Positions 14,106 through 23,013 of a stretch of DNA of 64,000 nt are shown here, piece by piece (positions within the stretch are counted from its first letter, which is position 1; each line of letters begins with the position of its first letter). The notes below the pieces were generated by a model, which was not told the origin of the DNA, searched no databases, and saw nothing but the letters and a program-made list of their open reading frames with translations. A program made the position numbers and the translations under genes. The DNA is from Flavobacteriaceae bacterium PS02338. GTDB lineage: Bacteria; Bacteroidota; Bacteroidia; Sphingobacteriales; Sphingobacteriaceae. The stretch spans positions 868,001 through 932,000 of the forward strand of contig JASCOD010000001.1 in assembly GCA_029959615.1 (NCBI GenBank), read 5' to 3'.

Positions 14106-15821
14106 ATGGTTTTTAAAAGGATTATCTTTTGTGCATTGCTGGTTTTGCTTTCCTTTTCAAGAGGAGAGGGACGTGCTGTGCAATTGCAAGAGAAAACCGT
14201 TGTGGAGCTATTGGCAAAACATTATCCGACCATAAAGGAGGTAAGCAGCCTAAAAAGTTTGCTAAATAAGCACTTATTGGTTTTGTCTCCGCAAGATTCC
14301 ATTTCCACCAAGGTAATTGCCAATGTGTTTATAGCTAACAAAACCGCAGAGGTTCGTGATGCACTTAACCGCACAAGCTCAACCCTTTTTGGAGAGGCAT
14401 TACAAGAAGTGAAAAAGTTAGATCGCCCTGATCTGGAGTTGTGGGTAGCTACACAATATGGATTTTACCTGTATACCTATAGAAAATACGAGGAGACTTT
14501 CCCGCTTTTTATGTCTTGTATCAATTTGTTAGATCAAATAGAGGCGAATAAAATCATTAGCCCTTGTGAGACGTATAAGAAATTAGCCTACTTCTTAATG
14601 ACGGCTGGCGATTATGAAAAGGCCAACGAATACTTGCTTAAAGCTAGAAAATATGCTGAGCCCAACAGTTCTGAGCTTGCGGCAATTACAGATAACCTGG
14701 GTGCAAATAGCATTAATAGAAAAAAAATAGCAGAAGCGGAACTGTATTTTAAAGAGGCGCTGCTAACTGCTACAGCCAGTAAAGATGAGCTGCGTTATGG
14801 AAAAGCTTTGGGGAACATTGCCAAAATAAGGTTCGAAGAAAAGAACTATGATACCGCCATAGAACTGCTTCAAAGAGACATTGCTATCTCCAAAAAAGTG
14901 GGCAACAACCAAAATACCATTTATGCCTTGGTGATGTTGGGCAAGGTTTATTTGGCGAAGGAAAATACGGCTGCGGCTAACGAAGCTTTGCGCAGTGCTC
15001 AAGCATATGCCCAATCAAAAACCTATCTGCAGAGTTCTGATTACGAAATTAACTCGCTCATTTTAGAAATTGCTCAGCAAACAGGGAACGATAGGGATGA
15101 GTTGATGGCCAGGAGGAGATTGGAACAGCTGAAAAAGACCCTCGCTCATTTAGATGGAAAGGATGTAATTACGAAGGTAGGCTGGGCAATGGAAAAAAAG
15201 AACCTGCAACTGACCATTGAAGCCGAGAAAGCGAAACGGGAAAAGGAGACGCTTATCAAAATTATTGCTTTAATAGGTTGTTGTATTCTTGCGGTGGCCA
15301 TTGTATTGGTGGTTAGGGGTTTTAATAAAAAGATAGAGGAAGAAAAAAATGATTACGACGAGAAGCTCAACCGGTTGAGCATGGACAAGGAAAGTTCTGA
15401 GCAAAAACTGAGAGCTAACCACCAAACCCTGCAATCGTATAAAACTTACCTCGGAGAGAAGAATGACCAAATCAAAGAGCTGGAAATTGAAATGGCCAAA
15501 ATCAAAGAATCTTCAACAGCCTATTCTGAAAAATATAAGGACAAAATTGAGGCACTTTTGCAGTCGCACCTGCTGGATAACGATGCTTGGAGCGAATTTA
15601 AAAGCACATTTATTCAGCTGCATCCGGAGTACTATCAAAACCTTATTTTAAACTTTAAAGATTTAACCGACTCTAATTTGAGGGTGATATTTCTGTTGAA
15701 ATTGGAGATGAATAATACGGAGATAGCGAGGATGTTAGGGTTGACCTTAGAAGCAGTAAAAAAAGCCAAGCAGCGATTGAAGGTGAAATATGGCGAAGAT
15801 TACAAAAACCTCTTAAACTAA
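14106..15821 (+). CDS. Membrane-anchored TPR protein with C-terminal helix-turn-helix
   Basis: The 571-residue product begins with a hydrophobic signal segment (MVFKRIIFCALLVLLSFSRG). Helical TPR-like repeats follow (about 60-350, with units such as GDYEKANEYLLKARKYAEP and AIELLQRDIAISKKVGN). A transmembrane helix lies at about 380-400, a coiled coil at about 405-470, and a C-terminal HTH at about 525-571 (LEMNNTEIARMLGLTLEAVKKAKQRL). This is the Bacteroidota class of periplasmic TPR sensors with a cytoplasmic DNA-binding tail. Paired GGACAAAT motifs flank the gene as inverted repeats, suggesting autoregulation. The ligand or signal is unknown. Confidence 0.85.
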   Translation: MVFKRIIFCALLVLLSFSRGEGRAVQLQEKTVVELLAKHYPTIKEVSSLKSLLNKHLLVLSPQDSISTKVIANVFIANKTAEVRDALNRTSSTLFGEALQEVKKLDRPDLELWVATQYGFYLYTYRKYEETFPLFMSCINLLDQIEANKIISPCETYKKLAYFLMTAGDYEKANEYLLKARKYAEPNSSELAAITDNLGANSINRKKIAEAELYFKEALLTATASKDELRYGKALGNIAKIRFEEKNYDTAIELLQRDIAISKKVGNNQNTIYALVMLGKVYLAKENTAAANEALRSAQAYAQSKTYLQSSDYEINSLILEIAQQTGNDRDELMARRRLEQLKKTLAHLDGKDVITKVGWAMEKKNLQLTIEAEKAKREKETLIKIIALIGCCILAVAIVLVVRGFNKKIEEEKNDYDEKLNRLSMDKESSEQKLRANHQTLQSYKTYLGEKNDQIKELEIEMAKIKESSTAYSEKYKDKIEALLQSHLLDNDAWSEFKSTFIQLHPEYYQNLILNFKDLTDSNLRVIFLLKLEMNNTEIARMLGLTLEAVKKAKQRLKVKYGEDYKNLLN

Positions 15822-16067
15822 ACTTATTTTAGGTTTTGATACGCAAGCTATGTTTTTCGATTTTCTCTGGAGATTGTTAAATATGAACTTTAATCACACG
15901 GCCTCGCCCTTTTGATGAATGTTAAGTTAATCTCAATCTAGACTTGCGAACTGTGTTCTACCTAATCGCTAGCCTTTAAGTTATTGCCATTTATAAGCCA
16001 TTCTTGCAGATTTATCACGAGTTGATACTGAACGGCTTTTTCAATAGATAAAAAAGGCTGTTTTCGT

Positions 16068-16093
16068 CATTTGTCCACCCATTTGTCCACCCC
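16068..16093. promoter_or_regulatory. Inverted copy of the paired GGACAAAT motif
   Basis: CATTTGTCCACCC then ATTTGTCCACCCC. Its reverse complement matches 14021-14046 at 25 of 26 positions. It lies about 145 bp upstream of the N-acyltransferase/T9SS operon and 247 bp after the regulator gene. The 15822-16237 gap has no gene. The element may be an operator for the operon or one arm of a flanking inverted repeat. Confidence 0.5.
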
Positions 16094-16237
16094 TAAAATA
16101 GGTTTAGCTAGTATGAAAACGCATAGTTTTGTCGCTTGATCTTGTATTCTACGGCACGTAATTCAAATACTTTATGTTATTACCGCTACTCGCTTTTTTA
16201 CGGCTAACAATTCTTTTAACTAACAAGAAACACTTTG

Positions 16238-17698
16238 ATGCTTAAAAGAATTATACTTCCCATTTTATCGGCGCTAATAACTATTATAGCACTGTTTCAT
16301 TTGCTCCCTTGGTTGGCGGTAATTTCGTTAGTACCCTTACTTTATACCTTTAAAAACGCTTCAATAGCTGATGCCATTAAATCTACAATGTTTTTCAGCA
16401 TCAGTTTAGGTCTATGTCTTTTCAGTTGGATACCCGCTAGTGCAGGCATATTTAATGGACAATGGCTATCGGGAGTGCTAATGCTTATCGTTTTTACACT
16501 CACGCTGTCTATCTACTTTTTACTGCTATTTAGTTCTTATAGATATCTAGAAAAACCTGATGCTATCGTTAAAAATGCACTATTACTAGGCGCTGCAGTA
16601 GTGGTTTTAGACTATATTAAAGATGCTTTGTTTAGTACTATGCCTTGGTTTGATTTTCATTTCGGCAATGCATTAGCAGGCAGTAATTATACCATACAAT
16701 TGGCAGAACTAGGTGGCGTATACCTCCTTAGTTTTTTTGTGGTATTTGCTAACGTCATCATTGCGGCTACGCTAACACAAAATTTTCCAGTAAAATGGGC
16801 TGTTGTAACACTTGCTGTGTTTATCGCCGTAAATGTTGGCTTGTATCATTACAGGAGCAACGAGCAAGAAGGAAAAGAGATTAAACTAAACCTCCTTACC
16901 GAAAACATAGACCCTCGGGTAAAATGGGAAGTAGAAGGCAATCAGCTAGTAAATGGCTTATTAAAGCTTAGCAAAAAGGCAGCCAGCCAACCAGCCGCTA
17001 TTAACGTATGGACAGAAACTGTAATACCCTGGACTTATTTACCTGACGATGATTTTGTAAATACCATACTACAAGATTGTAGAGAAAATAATGCCCTAAC
17101 GCTATTGGGCATTAATACATCAGCTAATGATCACGAAGTTTTTGATAGTGCTTATCTGCTTACGCCGAAAGGGAATGTACTGGGAAGGTATGATAAAAAC
17201 TATCCATTATTAGTAGTAGAAAGCAATGTAAAGGGCACAGGAGAAGCATTTAATCACGATAGGGGAACTTCCGTAGCGGAAGGTAAAACAGCCGCCGCTA
17301 TAGCCTCGCCGCTAGGTAAAATTGGCGTTTATATTTGTAACGAAGCTAGCGTGCCTAAAATAAGTAGCGCATTAGTGGCTTCGGGTGCCGATTATTTAGT
17401 CAATATCAGTAACGATGGTTGGTTTGCAGATACGTATTTATCCAAACAACACTTTTACTATAATCGCCTTAGGGCAGTAGAGAGCAGGCGGTATGTAGTT
17501 GCCAATAGCAATATGGGCTACAGCGGCGTTGCTAGTGCCAATGGCGATATCGATTTACATATCCCGACAAAAGAAAGCAAGCTTACTCAAGTTCTTGTCT
17601 ATAAGCAAAACACCAAAACGCTATATAGCTTATTTCCTTTCGGGATGCTCTTATTATCATGCATTTTAATTATTAACCATAAATACAATAACAAATGA
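16238..17698 (+). CDS. lnt: Apolipoprotein N-acyltransferase (Lnt) family protein
   Basis: The 486-residue product has about six N-terminal membrane helices (to about residue 205), a periplasmic carbon-nitrogen hydrolase domain (about 217-455) and a final membrane helix. The Glu-Lys-Cys triad is present: WTETVIPW, GRYDKNYPLL and GVYICNEAS. Lnt adds the third acyl chain to lipoproteins. A TTG at 16235 is in frame directly before the ATG at 16238, which I prefer. Its stop overlaps the next ATG (ATGA), so it is translationally coupled to a T9SS cargo gene. That is unusual company and suggests a specialised paralogue rather than the housekeeping enzyme. Confidence 0.87.
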   Translation: MLKRIILPILSALITIIALFHLLPWLAVISLVPLLYTFKNASIADAIKSTMFFSISLGLCLFSWIPASAGIFNGQWLSGVLMLIVFTLTLSIYFLLLFSSYRYLEKPDAIVKNALLLGAAVVVLDYIKDALFSTMPWFDFHFGNALAGSNYTIQLAELGGVYLLSFFVVFANVIIAATLTQNFPVKWAVVTLAVFIAVNVGLYHYRSNEQEGKEIKLNLLTENIDPRVKWEVEGNQLVNGLLKLSKKAASQPAAINVWTETVIPWTYLPDDDFVNTILQDCRENNALTLLGINTSANDHEVFDSAYLLTPKGNVLGRYDKNYPLLVVESNVKGTGEAFNHDRGTSVAEGKTAAAIASPLGKIGVYICNEASVPKISSALVASGADYLVNISNDGWFADTYLSKQHFYYNRLRAVESRRYVVANSNMGYSGVASANGDIDLHIPTKESKLTQVLVYKQNTKTLYSLFPFGMLLLSCILIINHKYNNK

Positions 17699-18822
17699 AA
17701 AGACAATTACTATTATTAATCCTTTTTGTATCGAGTGTGCAAATAACCTTTGCTAGTTTTACAACAGCAAACTGGCGCTGGCGTAATGATGATGGTACCG
17801 AAACCACCGCTACTTGGAAAGCTGCAGAAAACACACCAATAGAAATAGTAGATATAAATACTACCATTAGATTGAGAGTAGAATTTGTTAATAATACACA
17901 ACAGAGAGCAAATTACTCCAGTATGTTATCATATTCAATTAATGACGCAAATGGTGTTAACTCTAAAGTGATCTTTGAAACGGGTAATGGTTATGGTGAT
18001 GAGCATTTTACATTGGTGAGTGTTACTAATGTATCTGACCTATCACCCACTACAAAACAGCTGGCTGGGCATAGTAGTTTTTCTAGTTACCCATTTAAAC
18101 CAGGGTCCGTGGTGAGTAATTCAGGTGTTGTACCATACGATATTGAAGTAGGCGAAAAAACGGAATATGAGTTTGTAATTAAACCTAAAGCTGGAATTTT
18201 ACGTGGTCAAACTTATTATTTTATAAATTCCTATGGAACAACAGTTACGGGCGGATCTAGACCTTATTTAACGGTATCTGCTGCTCTGCCAGTTAAACTG
18301 AAAGACTTTAGCGCACAAAAGAAAAATAATGGTGTTGCTTTAACTTGGCAAACAGAAAGTGAAACCAATAACAACAGGTTTGAAGTAGAACGCAGTAGCG
18401 ATGGCAAAAAATGGAATGTAATTACTAAAGTGCTTGGAAAAGGTACAGCAGCAGCTTATCAATACCAAGATACAAGACCAACTACGGGCAAAAACTATTA
18501 TCGCTTAGCGCAATATGACAATGATGGTACTTTAACGCACTCTGGTTTACAAGTAGTTGATTTTGCTATAAATAATACGTTAGTAAATATTTATCCCAAC
18601 CCTACCACACAAAAATTGACCATTGCCTTGCCAAATTTTAAAGGTAAAACGGTTACGGTAAAAGTAAACGATCTTCAAGGTAAGTTAATAGCACAAACTG
18701 TAAATGAAGTAACCGATCAATTGGTAAATTACGTATTGCCAAACGGTACTGCCAAAGGTATATACATTATCAATTTAACAGGCGATGGTTTTAACTATAG
18801 TCAAAAGATTATCGTTAGATAG
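17695..18822 (+). CDS. Secreted protein with T9SS C-terminal sorting domain
   Basis: The 375-residue product has a signal peptide (MKRQLLLLILFVSSVQITFA). A beta-rich N-terminal region to about 195 follows, containing WRWRNDDGTETTATWKAAENTP. A fibronectin-like linker comes next (ALPVKLKDFSAQKKNNGVALTWQTESETNNNRFEVERSSDG), then a type A T9SS sorting domain (VNIYPNPTTQKLTIALP through KGIYIINLTGDGFNYSQKIIV). It should be exported through T9SS to the surface. The ligand or role of the N-terminal region is unknown. It overlaps the Lnt gene by 4 bp. Confidence 0.88.
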   Translation: MKRQLLLLILFVSSVQITFASFTTANWRWRNDDGTETTATWKAAENTPIEIVDINTTIRLRVEFVNNTQQRANYSSMLSYSINDANGVNSKVIFETGNGYGDEHFTLVSVTNVSDLSPTTKQLAGHSSFSSYPFKPGSVVSNSGVVPYDIEVGEKTEYEFVIKPKAGILRGQTYYFINSYGTTVTGGSRPYLTVSAALPVKLKDFSAQKKNNGVALTWQTESETNNNRFEVERSSDGKKWNVITKVLGKGTAAAYQYQDTRPTTGKNYYRLAQYDNDGTLTHSGLQVVDFAINNTLVNIYPNPTTQKLTIALPNFKGKTVTVKVNDLQGKLIAQTVNEVTDQLVNYVLPNGTAKGIYIINLTGDGFNYSQKIIVR

Positions 18823-18855
18823 TTCTTTTAGATGGAAAGGACGTAATTGAAGAAA

Positions 18856-18909
18856 AAATATGGAGCTGATTATACTGCTCTATTTAACGGAGCAGAGCAA
18901 CCCAACTAA
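18856..18909 (+). pseudogene. Possible remnant of a TPR/HTH regulator C-terminus
   Basis: In one frame this stretch reads KYGADYTALFNGAEQPN then stop, resembling the end of the regulator at 14106-15821 (KVKYGEDYKNLLN). The preceding sequence is out of frame with anything similar. It may be a leftover of a duplicated regulator. The match is short, so confidence is low. Confidence 0.25.
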
Positions 18910-18916
18910 CATGATA

Positions 18917-18939
18917 GGCGAAAACATTAGGTTTTCGCC
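18917..18939. terminator. Hairpin between convergent T9SS genes
   Basis: GGCGAAAAC (18917) pairs with GTTTTCGCC (18931) over 9 bp with a 5-nt loop. It lies between the two convergent T9SS cargo genes and may terminate both. The T tract is weak on the plus strand. Confidence 0.6.
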
Positions 18940-18998
18940 CTAAAGGATCCTGTCTTTATAACCACAGTTAAACTCGCCTTATTTTCAAAAATGCTGCT

Positions 18999-21900
18999 TT
19001 ATTTTAGCACTTTAATGATATGATTGGTATTGCTGCCTTTTAATTCTACGATATAAACTCCTTTGGTATAGTTGCTTAAATCTAGTTCTGCTTCGTTTTG
19101 CGCTTTGCCGATCACATGTTCCTGTAGTTTTTTACCAGTAATGTCTACTAATTTTAAAATCTGATACTTACCTGCAGCAAAACTGATTTTTAAGTATTTG
19201 TCTGTGGGATTTGGCCAAGCTTTTATTTCTCCATCCCCTAGTGAAAAATTAACGGCATCATCACCAAGTTCGGTAACCGTTCCATCTAAATCTTGTTGTT
19301 TTAAGCGATAATAGTTTAGCCCATTTACAGGATGATGATCATAGGCAATGTAGCTATTTGCGTTGCTGCTTTTGCTGGGCTGTTGCACTACTTCAACATA
19401 GTTTTTTCCATCCTTACTGCGGTAAATGATAAAAGCTTTATTATTGGTTTCGCTAAAGGTATTCCAATCTAATTTAACTCGGTTGCCTTGTAGCGTAGCC
19501 GTAAATTTGCCGAAGGTAACGGGTAACACTTGTACGGTCTGGTTCTCGTAGGCGCCCATATCTATGGTATTATCGAACGAGCGTGGCTTGCCTGTCAGGT
19601 CTTTATCGGTAGTAAGGCTTCCGCCGTTATTGGTATATAGGGTATTATCGCCCTTATTTATTGCTGGACTGATGGGTTGTAAACTAAAATCTCCCGATGC
19701 AGGATTGGTAAACAATGGATCTGTATTGACCACTTGGTCTATGGTACTAACGCCAAATCCTTGCGTAATACTGTTCTTAATCGTTATAGTCCCTGATCCG
19801 TTTTCTATATCAGACGATGTGCTGTCATATTTTGTATTACCCCAAATGATGCTGTTATAGATTTTTGGGGATGAATTGTTGTTCCTTATCCCACCACCGA
19901 TTGAATTTGCCAGATTGTTTGCATTGGCTTTATTATTTGCAATGGTCACATTGGTCAGCACAGGATTAGAAGCATTGACATTATACATCCCGCCGCCAAA
20001 GGCAGCAGCAGCAGAAGAAGAAGAGGCAATGTTGTTGTAGATAGCCACATTAGTTAGCACAGGGCTTGAGGAGATATTATACATCCCACCGCCAGAGGCA
20101 TAACTAATAGAAGAAGTAGAACTTGTGTTATCGTAGATCGCCACATTGGTTAGAATAGGACTTGAAACACCATTATACATCCCACCGCCAGAGGCAGCAG
20201 TAGAAGAAGAAAAAGAAGAAGATGTGTTATTATAGATGGCAACTTCGGTCAGTACAGGACTTGAACCATAATTATACATCCCGCCACCGCTATCTTGGTA
20301 AATTAAATTACTGTTAACAGCTAAAGTACCTATACCATCCGCATAGCCTCCTGTGATGCCAAAGCCATCCAAACGGGCAGCGCCCACAGCTCCGGCAGCA
20401 ATCACTACGTGGTAAGCATTGTCTGTTGCGCTGTTGATGGTTCCTATATCGCCGCTCAGGATACTTTTATTGGCTGAAATGCTTAGGTCTCTTTGCGCCA
20501 ACGTACTCTCCGTACCGGCAAAGCCGCCATAGAGCTTCACGTTGGCTACCATCAAAAAGGCGTTGTTTCTGCCTTCTGATGCAAAATTTGCTCCATCTCG
20601 AGGGCTGTACATTGGTTTATAGGCACCTTTGGCTACCCATATTTGGCTTACTTGTGGGTTGCTTGGCACAGCATTATTGGTTTTGGCAAATTTTAACGCA
20701 TCCGCCAATTCTCCCATTGGACTACTCCAAGAAGTACCTGAGCCTGTAGCGCCTTTTTTAACATATAAAATACCATTGGCATCGGGAATATAATTACTCA
20801 GGTTACGCAATACAGAAACCGTGTTTGCGCTAAAATTAGCAATAGCCAAATCGGGCTTGCCATCCCCATCCAAATCGCCAATGGCTACTGAATTAGGTTC
20901 ATCTCCAGTAACAAAATCTTGTTTAGCGGCAAAAGAACTCGCTGTGATACTTCCGGTACTACTGGTATTGCGCAGTACAGATACGTTATTTGAACTCTGG
21001 TTAACAACCGCCAGATCGACCTTACCATCTCCATCTAAATCACCTAGAGCTACTGAATAAGAAAAGTATCCCGTAGCAAATTCTTGTGTAGCGGCAAAAG
21101 AAATGCTGCCAGAAGTACTGGTATTATGTACTACAGAAACCGTCATTCCAGTATTAGTAGCCGCCAGGTCGGGCTTGCCATCCCCATCCAAATCGCCTAT
21201 GACAATGGAATAAGGTCTGAATCCAATCGGAAAATCTTGTTTTGCGGCAAAAGAAATGTTACCTGAGCTACTGATATTTCGAAATACAGACGCATTGTTT
21301 GACCCAGTATTAGCAACTGTCAAGTCAAGCTTGCCATCTCCATCCAAATCGCCCATAGCAATTGAATAAGGGATAGCTCCCGTAGCAAAATCTCGTTTTG
21401 CAGCAAAAGAAATGTTACCTGGGCTACCGATATTTCGTAATACAGAAGCATTGTCTGACGCAACATTAGCAATTGCCAAGTCAGGCTTACCATCTCCATC
21501 CAAATCGCCTATGGCAATTGAATAAGGAAGGTCTCCCACCGCAAAATCTAGTCTAGGGGCAAAATCGATATTACCAGTACTACCAATATTTCGCAATACA
21601 GATACATTGTCTGTACCCGCGTTAGCAACTGCGAGATCAAGCTTACCATCTCCATCCAAATCGCCTATAGCTAATGATTCAGGATTAGAACCCGTAGCAA
21701 AATCTTTTTTAGCAGCAAAAGAACCTGCGGTAATGCTACCTGCACTACTGGTATTTAGAAATACAGACACCCTACCTGGGCGAGTAACCGCGAGATCGGG
21801 CTTGCCATCTCTATCCAAATCGCCTATGGCTACTGCATAAGATCTAGTGTCCAGCACCAAATCTTGTTTAGGGGCAATATCGCTAGCACTAATACTGCCT

Positions 21901-22226
21901 TTATTAAGCGTAAAGGTAGGGTTAAAGTATTGGCTACTGCTGCCAGACAAACCGCTAATGATATTTAATACGCTAATTTGATCATAACTTGCCCCTGCTG
22001 GCACAGTTACCGTCATACTTGTAGCTGTGACTGCTATAGGTTGTGCAGCTACTGCGCCAAAAAACACGAGGTTATTAGCCAAGGTGGTATTAAAATTAGT
22101 ACCAGCTATGGTAATGTTAGTGCCTACTGGCCCACTTAATGGACTAAAACTGCTAATGGTTGGAGGAGTTTGTGCTAAAGCATTTAACCCAATACCCAAT
22201 AAAATGAATAGTAAAAGTTTTCTCAT
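18999..22226 (-). CDS. Giant T9SS surface protein: IPT/TIG, seven FG-GAP repeats, beta-helix, sorting domain
   Basis: The 1075-residue product has a signal peptide (MRKLLLFILLGIGLNALA) and an IPT/TIG domain (about 22-110; PTISSFSPLSGPVGTNITIAG). Seven FG-GAP/VCBS repeats with a GDLDGDGKPDLA core follow (about 130-480), whose DxDxDG loops should bind calcium. Next come a parallel beta-helix with SSPVLTNVAIYNN-type rungs (about 500-850), a fibronectin-like linker and a type A T9SS sorting domain (KAWPNPTDKYLKISF to the end). It is probably a surface adhesin or polymer-binding protein. The C-terminal linker resembles that of the convergent cargo gene. Confidence 0.9.
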   Translation of the reverse strand: MRKLLLFILLGIGLNALAQTPPTISSFSPLSGPVGTNITIAGTNFNTTLANNLVFFGAVAAQPIAVTATSMTVTVPAGASYDQISVLNIISGLSGSSSQYFNPTFTLNKGSISASDIAPKQDLVLDTRSYAVAIGDLDRDGKPDLAVTRPGRVSVFLNTSSAGSITAGSFAAKKDFATGSNPESLAIGDLDGDGKLDLAVANAGTDNVSVLRNIGSTGNIDFAPRLDFAVGDLPYSIAIGDLDGDGKPDLAIANVASDNASVLRNIGSPGNISFAAKRDFATGAIPYSIAMGDLDGDGKLDLTVANTGSNNASVFRNISSSGNISFAAKQDFPIGFRPYSIVIGDLDGDGKPDLAATNTGMTVSVVHNTSTSGSISFAATQEFATGYFSYSVALGDLDGDGKVDLAVVNQSSNNVSVLRNTSSTGSITASSFAAKQDFVTGDEPNSVAIGDLDGDGKPDLAIANFSANTVSVLRNLSNYIPDANGILYVKKGATGSGTSWSSPMGELADALKFAKTNNAVPSNPQVSQIWVAKGAYKPMYSPRDGANFASEGRNNAFLMVANVKLYGGFAGTESTLAQRDLSISANKSILSGDIGTINSATDNAYHVVIAAGAVGAARLDGFGITGGYADGIGTLAVNSNLIYQDSGGGMYNYGSSPVLTEVAIYNNTSSSFSSSTAASGGGMYNGVSSPILTNVAIYDNTSSTSSISYASGGGMYNISSSPVLTNVAIYNNIASSSSAAAAFGGGMYNVNASNPVLTNVTIANNKANANNLANSIGGGIRNNNSSPKIYNSIIWGNTKYDSTSSDIENGSGTITIKNSITQGFGVSTIDQVVNTDPLFTNPASGDFSLQPISPAINKGDNTLYTNNGGSLTTDKDLTGKPRSFDNTIDMGAYENQTVQVLPVTFGKFTATLQGNRVKLDWNTFSETNNKAFIIYRSKDGKNYVEVVQQPSKSSNANSYIAYDHHPVNGLNYYRLKQQDLDGTVTELGDDAVNFSLGDGEIKAWPNPTDKYLKISFAAGKYQILKLVDITGKKLQEHVIGKAQNEAELDLSNYTKGVYIVELKGSNTNHIIKVLK
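20790..21880 (-). repeat. Tandem FG-GAP coding repeats
   Basis: Seven imperfect DNA repeats of about 130-160 bp encode the GDLDGDGK units of the T9SS protein. Neighbouring copies are close enough (for example CCATCCCCATCCAAATCGCC recurs) that copy number could change by recombination. Confidence 0.85.
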
Positions 22227-22276
22227 AAAAAACAGATCACGTAGATATAATTTAAAATAAACACCTTAATTAATCA

Positions 22277-22555
22277 CTAATTAGACCGAACTATTTGAGA
22301 CCGTAATTTTGTGGCTATGGAATAAACCACATTATTTGCCAGCCCGTTGGTGGTATTATAGGTAGTCCATGTAGTACCGTTAAATTTGCTTACACCACCA
22401 CCATTAGTACCAAACCATTTATTGCCTTCTACATCTATCGCTACGGAACGAACAGTACTATTTGCCAGTCCATAGGTAGTCCAAGTTTGTGCGGTGCTCA
22501 GTTTTACGCTCAGTAAAAACAGTAGTGTAAAAAGTAGATTTTTAATTTTCATCAT
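22277..22555 (-). pseudogene. Truncated two-component-regulator propeller protein
   Basis: The 92-residue product has a good signal peptide (MMKIKNLLFTLLFLLSVKLSTAQ) and then propeller-blade repeats (WTTYGLANSTVRSVAIDVEGN, KWFGTNGGGVSKFNGTTWTTY, NGLANNVVYSIA) typical of Reg_prop proteins. It breaks off as KLRSQIVRSN and stops after about 1.5 blades. Whole proteins carry several blades plus a sorting or signalling domain. It is most likely the 5' remnant of a longer T9SS propeller gene, truncated next to the giant T9SS gene. Confidence 0.7.
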
Positions 22556-22622
22556 CTTTGTGATTATTGAATTACTAAAGCCAAAAATTGCTTCTTAGTT
22601 GCATAAAGGCAAGGAAATGGTA

Positions 22623-22644
22623 CGGACAAAAAAACGGACAAATG
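22623..22644. promoter_or_regulatory. Paired CGGACAAA motif
   Basis: CGGACAAA and CGGACAAATG lie 12 bp apart, 68-89 bp upstream of the truncated propeller gene, which reads leftward. This is the third paired GGACAAA element in region 3, with 14021-14046 and 16068-16093. Relative to its gene it is oriented like the copy before the N-acyltransferase operon. Confidence 0.4.
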
Positions 22645-22695
22645 TATTTTAAGATAGCTAAGAAGTTGAAAATCAAATTTTTGTTTTGTTTGTTC

Positions 22696-22999
22696 CGTCA
22701 TTTCGACCGACCGTAGGGAGTGGAGAACCGAAGCTCTACGAAGTAAAATCTCTTCAAAAGTAGTACAAATTCCTCCCCCTCCCTACACTCATTACCACTA
22801 CACCCCCTCCAAAGGGGGACAGACAAAATGCCTAACCGTTATGCTGTCCCCCCTCTGGGAGCTATTGTGTGGACATAAATATTAACGATTCATACAAGTG
22901 GTACACTTGCATATCCCCCTTTGGAGGGGTTAGGGGGAGGAATAATATTTAGGTTTCTGCTAATGAACTAACAGTTTTCTCCCTACGGTCGAAATGACG
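22696..22999. repeat. About 300-bp element with nested inverted repeats
   Basis: The outer arms are CGTCATTTCGACCGACCGTA (22696) and TACGGTCGAAATGACG (ending 22999). Inside, TTCCTCCCCCT and CCCCCTCCAAAGGGGGA (22770-22820) mirror TCCCCCTTTGGAGGGG and AGGGGGAGGAA (22910-22945). There is no ORF. The layout is MITE-like or a composite of dispersed palindromic repeats. It fills most of the gap before the 598-codon regulator ORF. Confidence 0.65.
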
Positions 23000-23013
23000 T
23001 TAAGCGGTAAACC

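Noticed and set aside
14044..14235. 63-codon ORF overlapping the TPR regulator start
   Set aside because: It is in a different frame from the well-supported 571-residue protein and has no domain.
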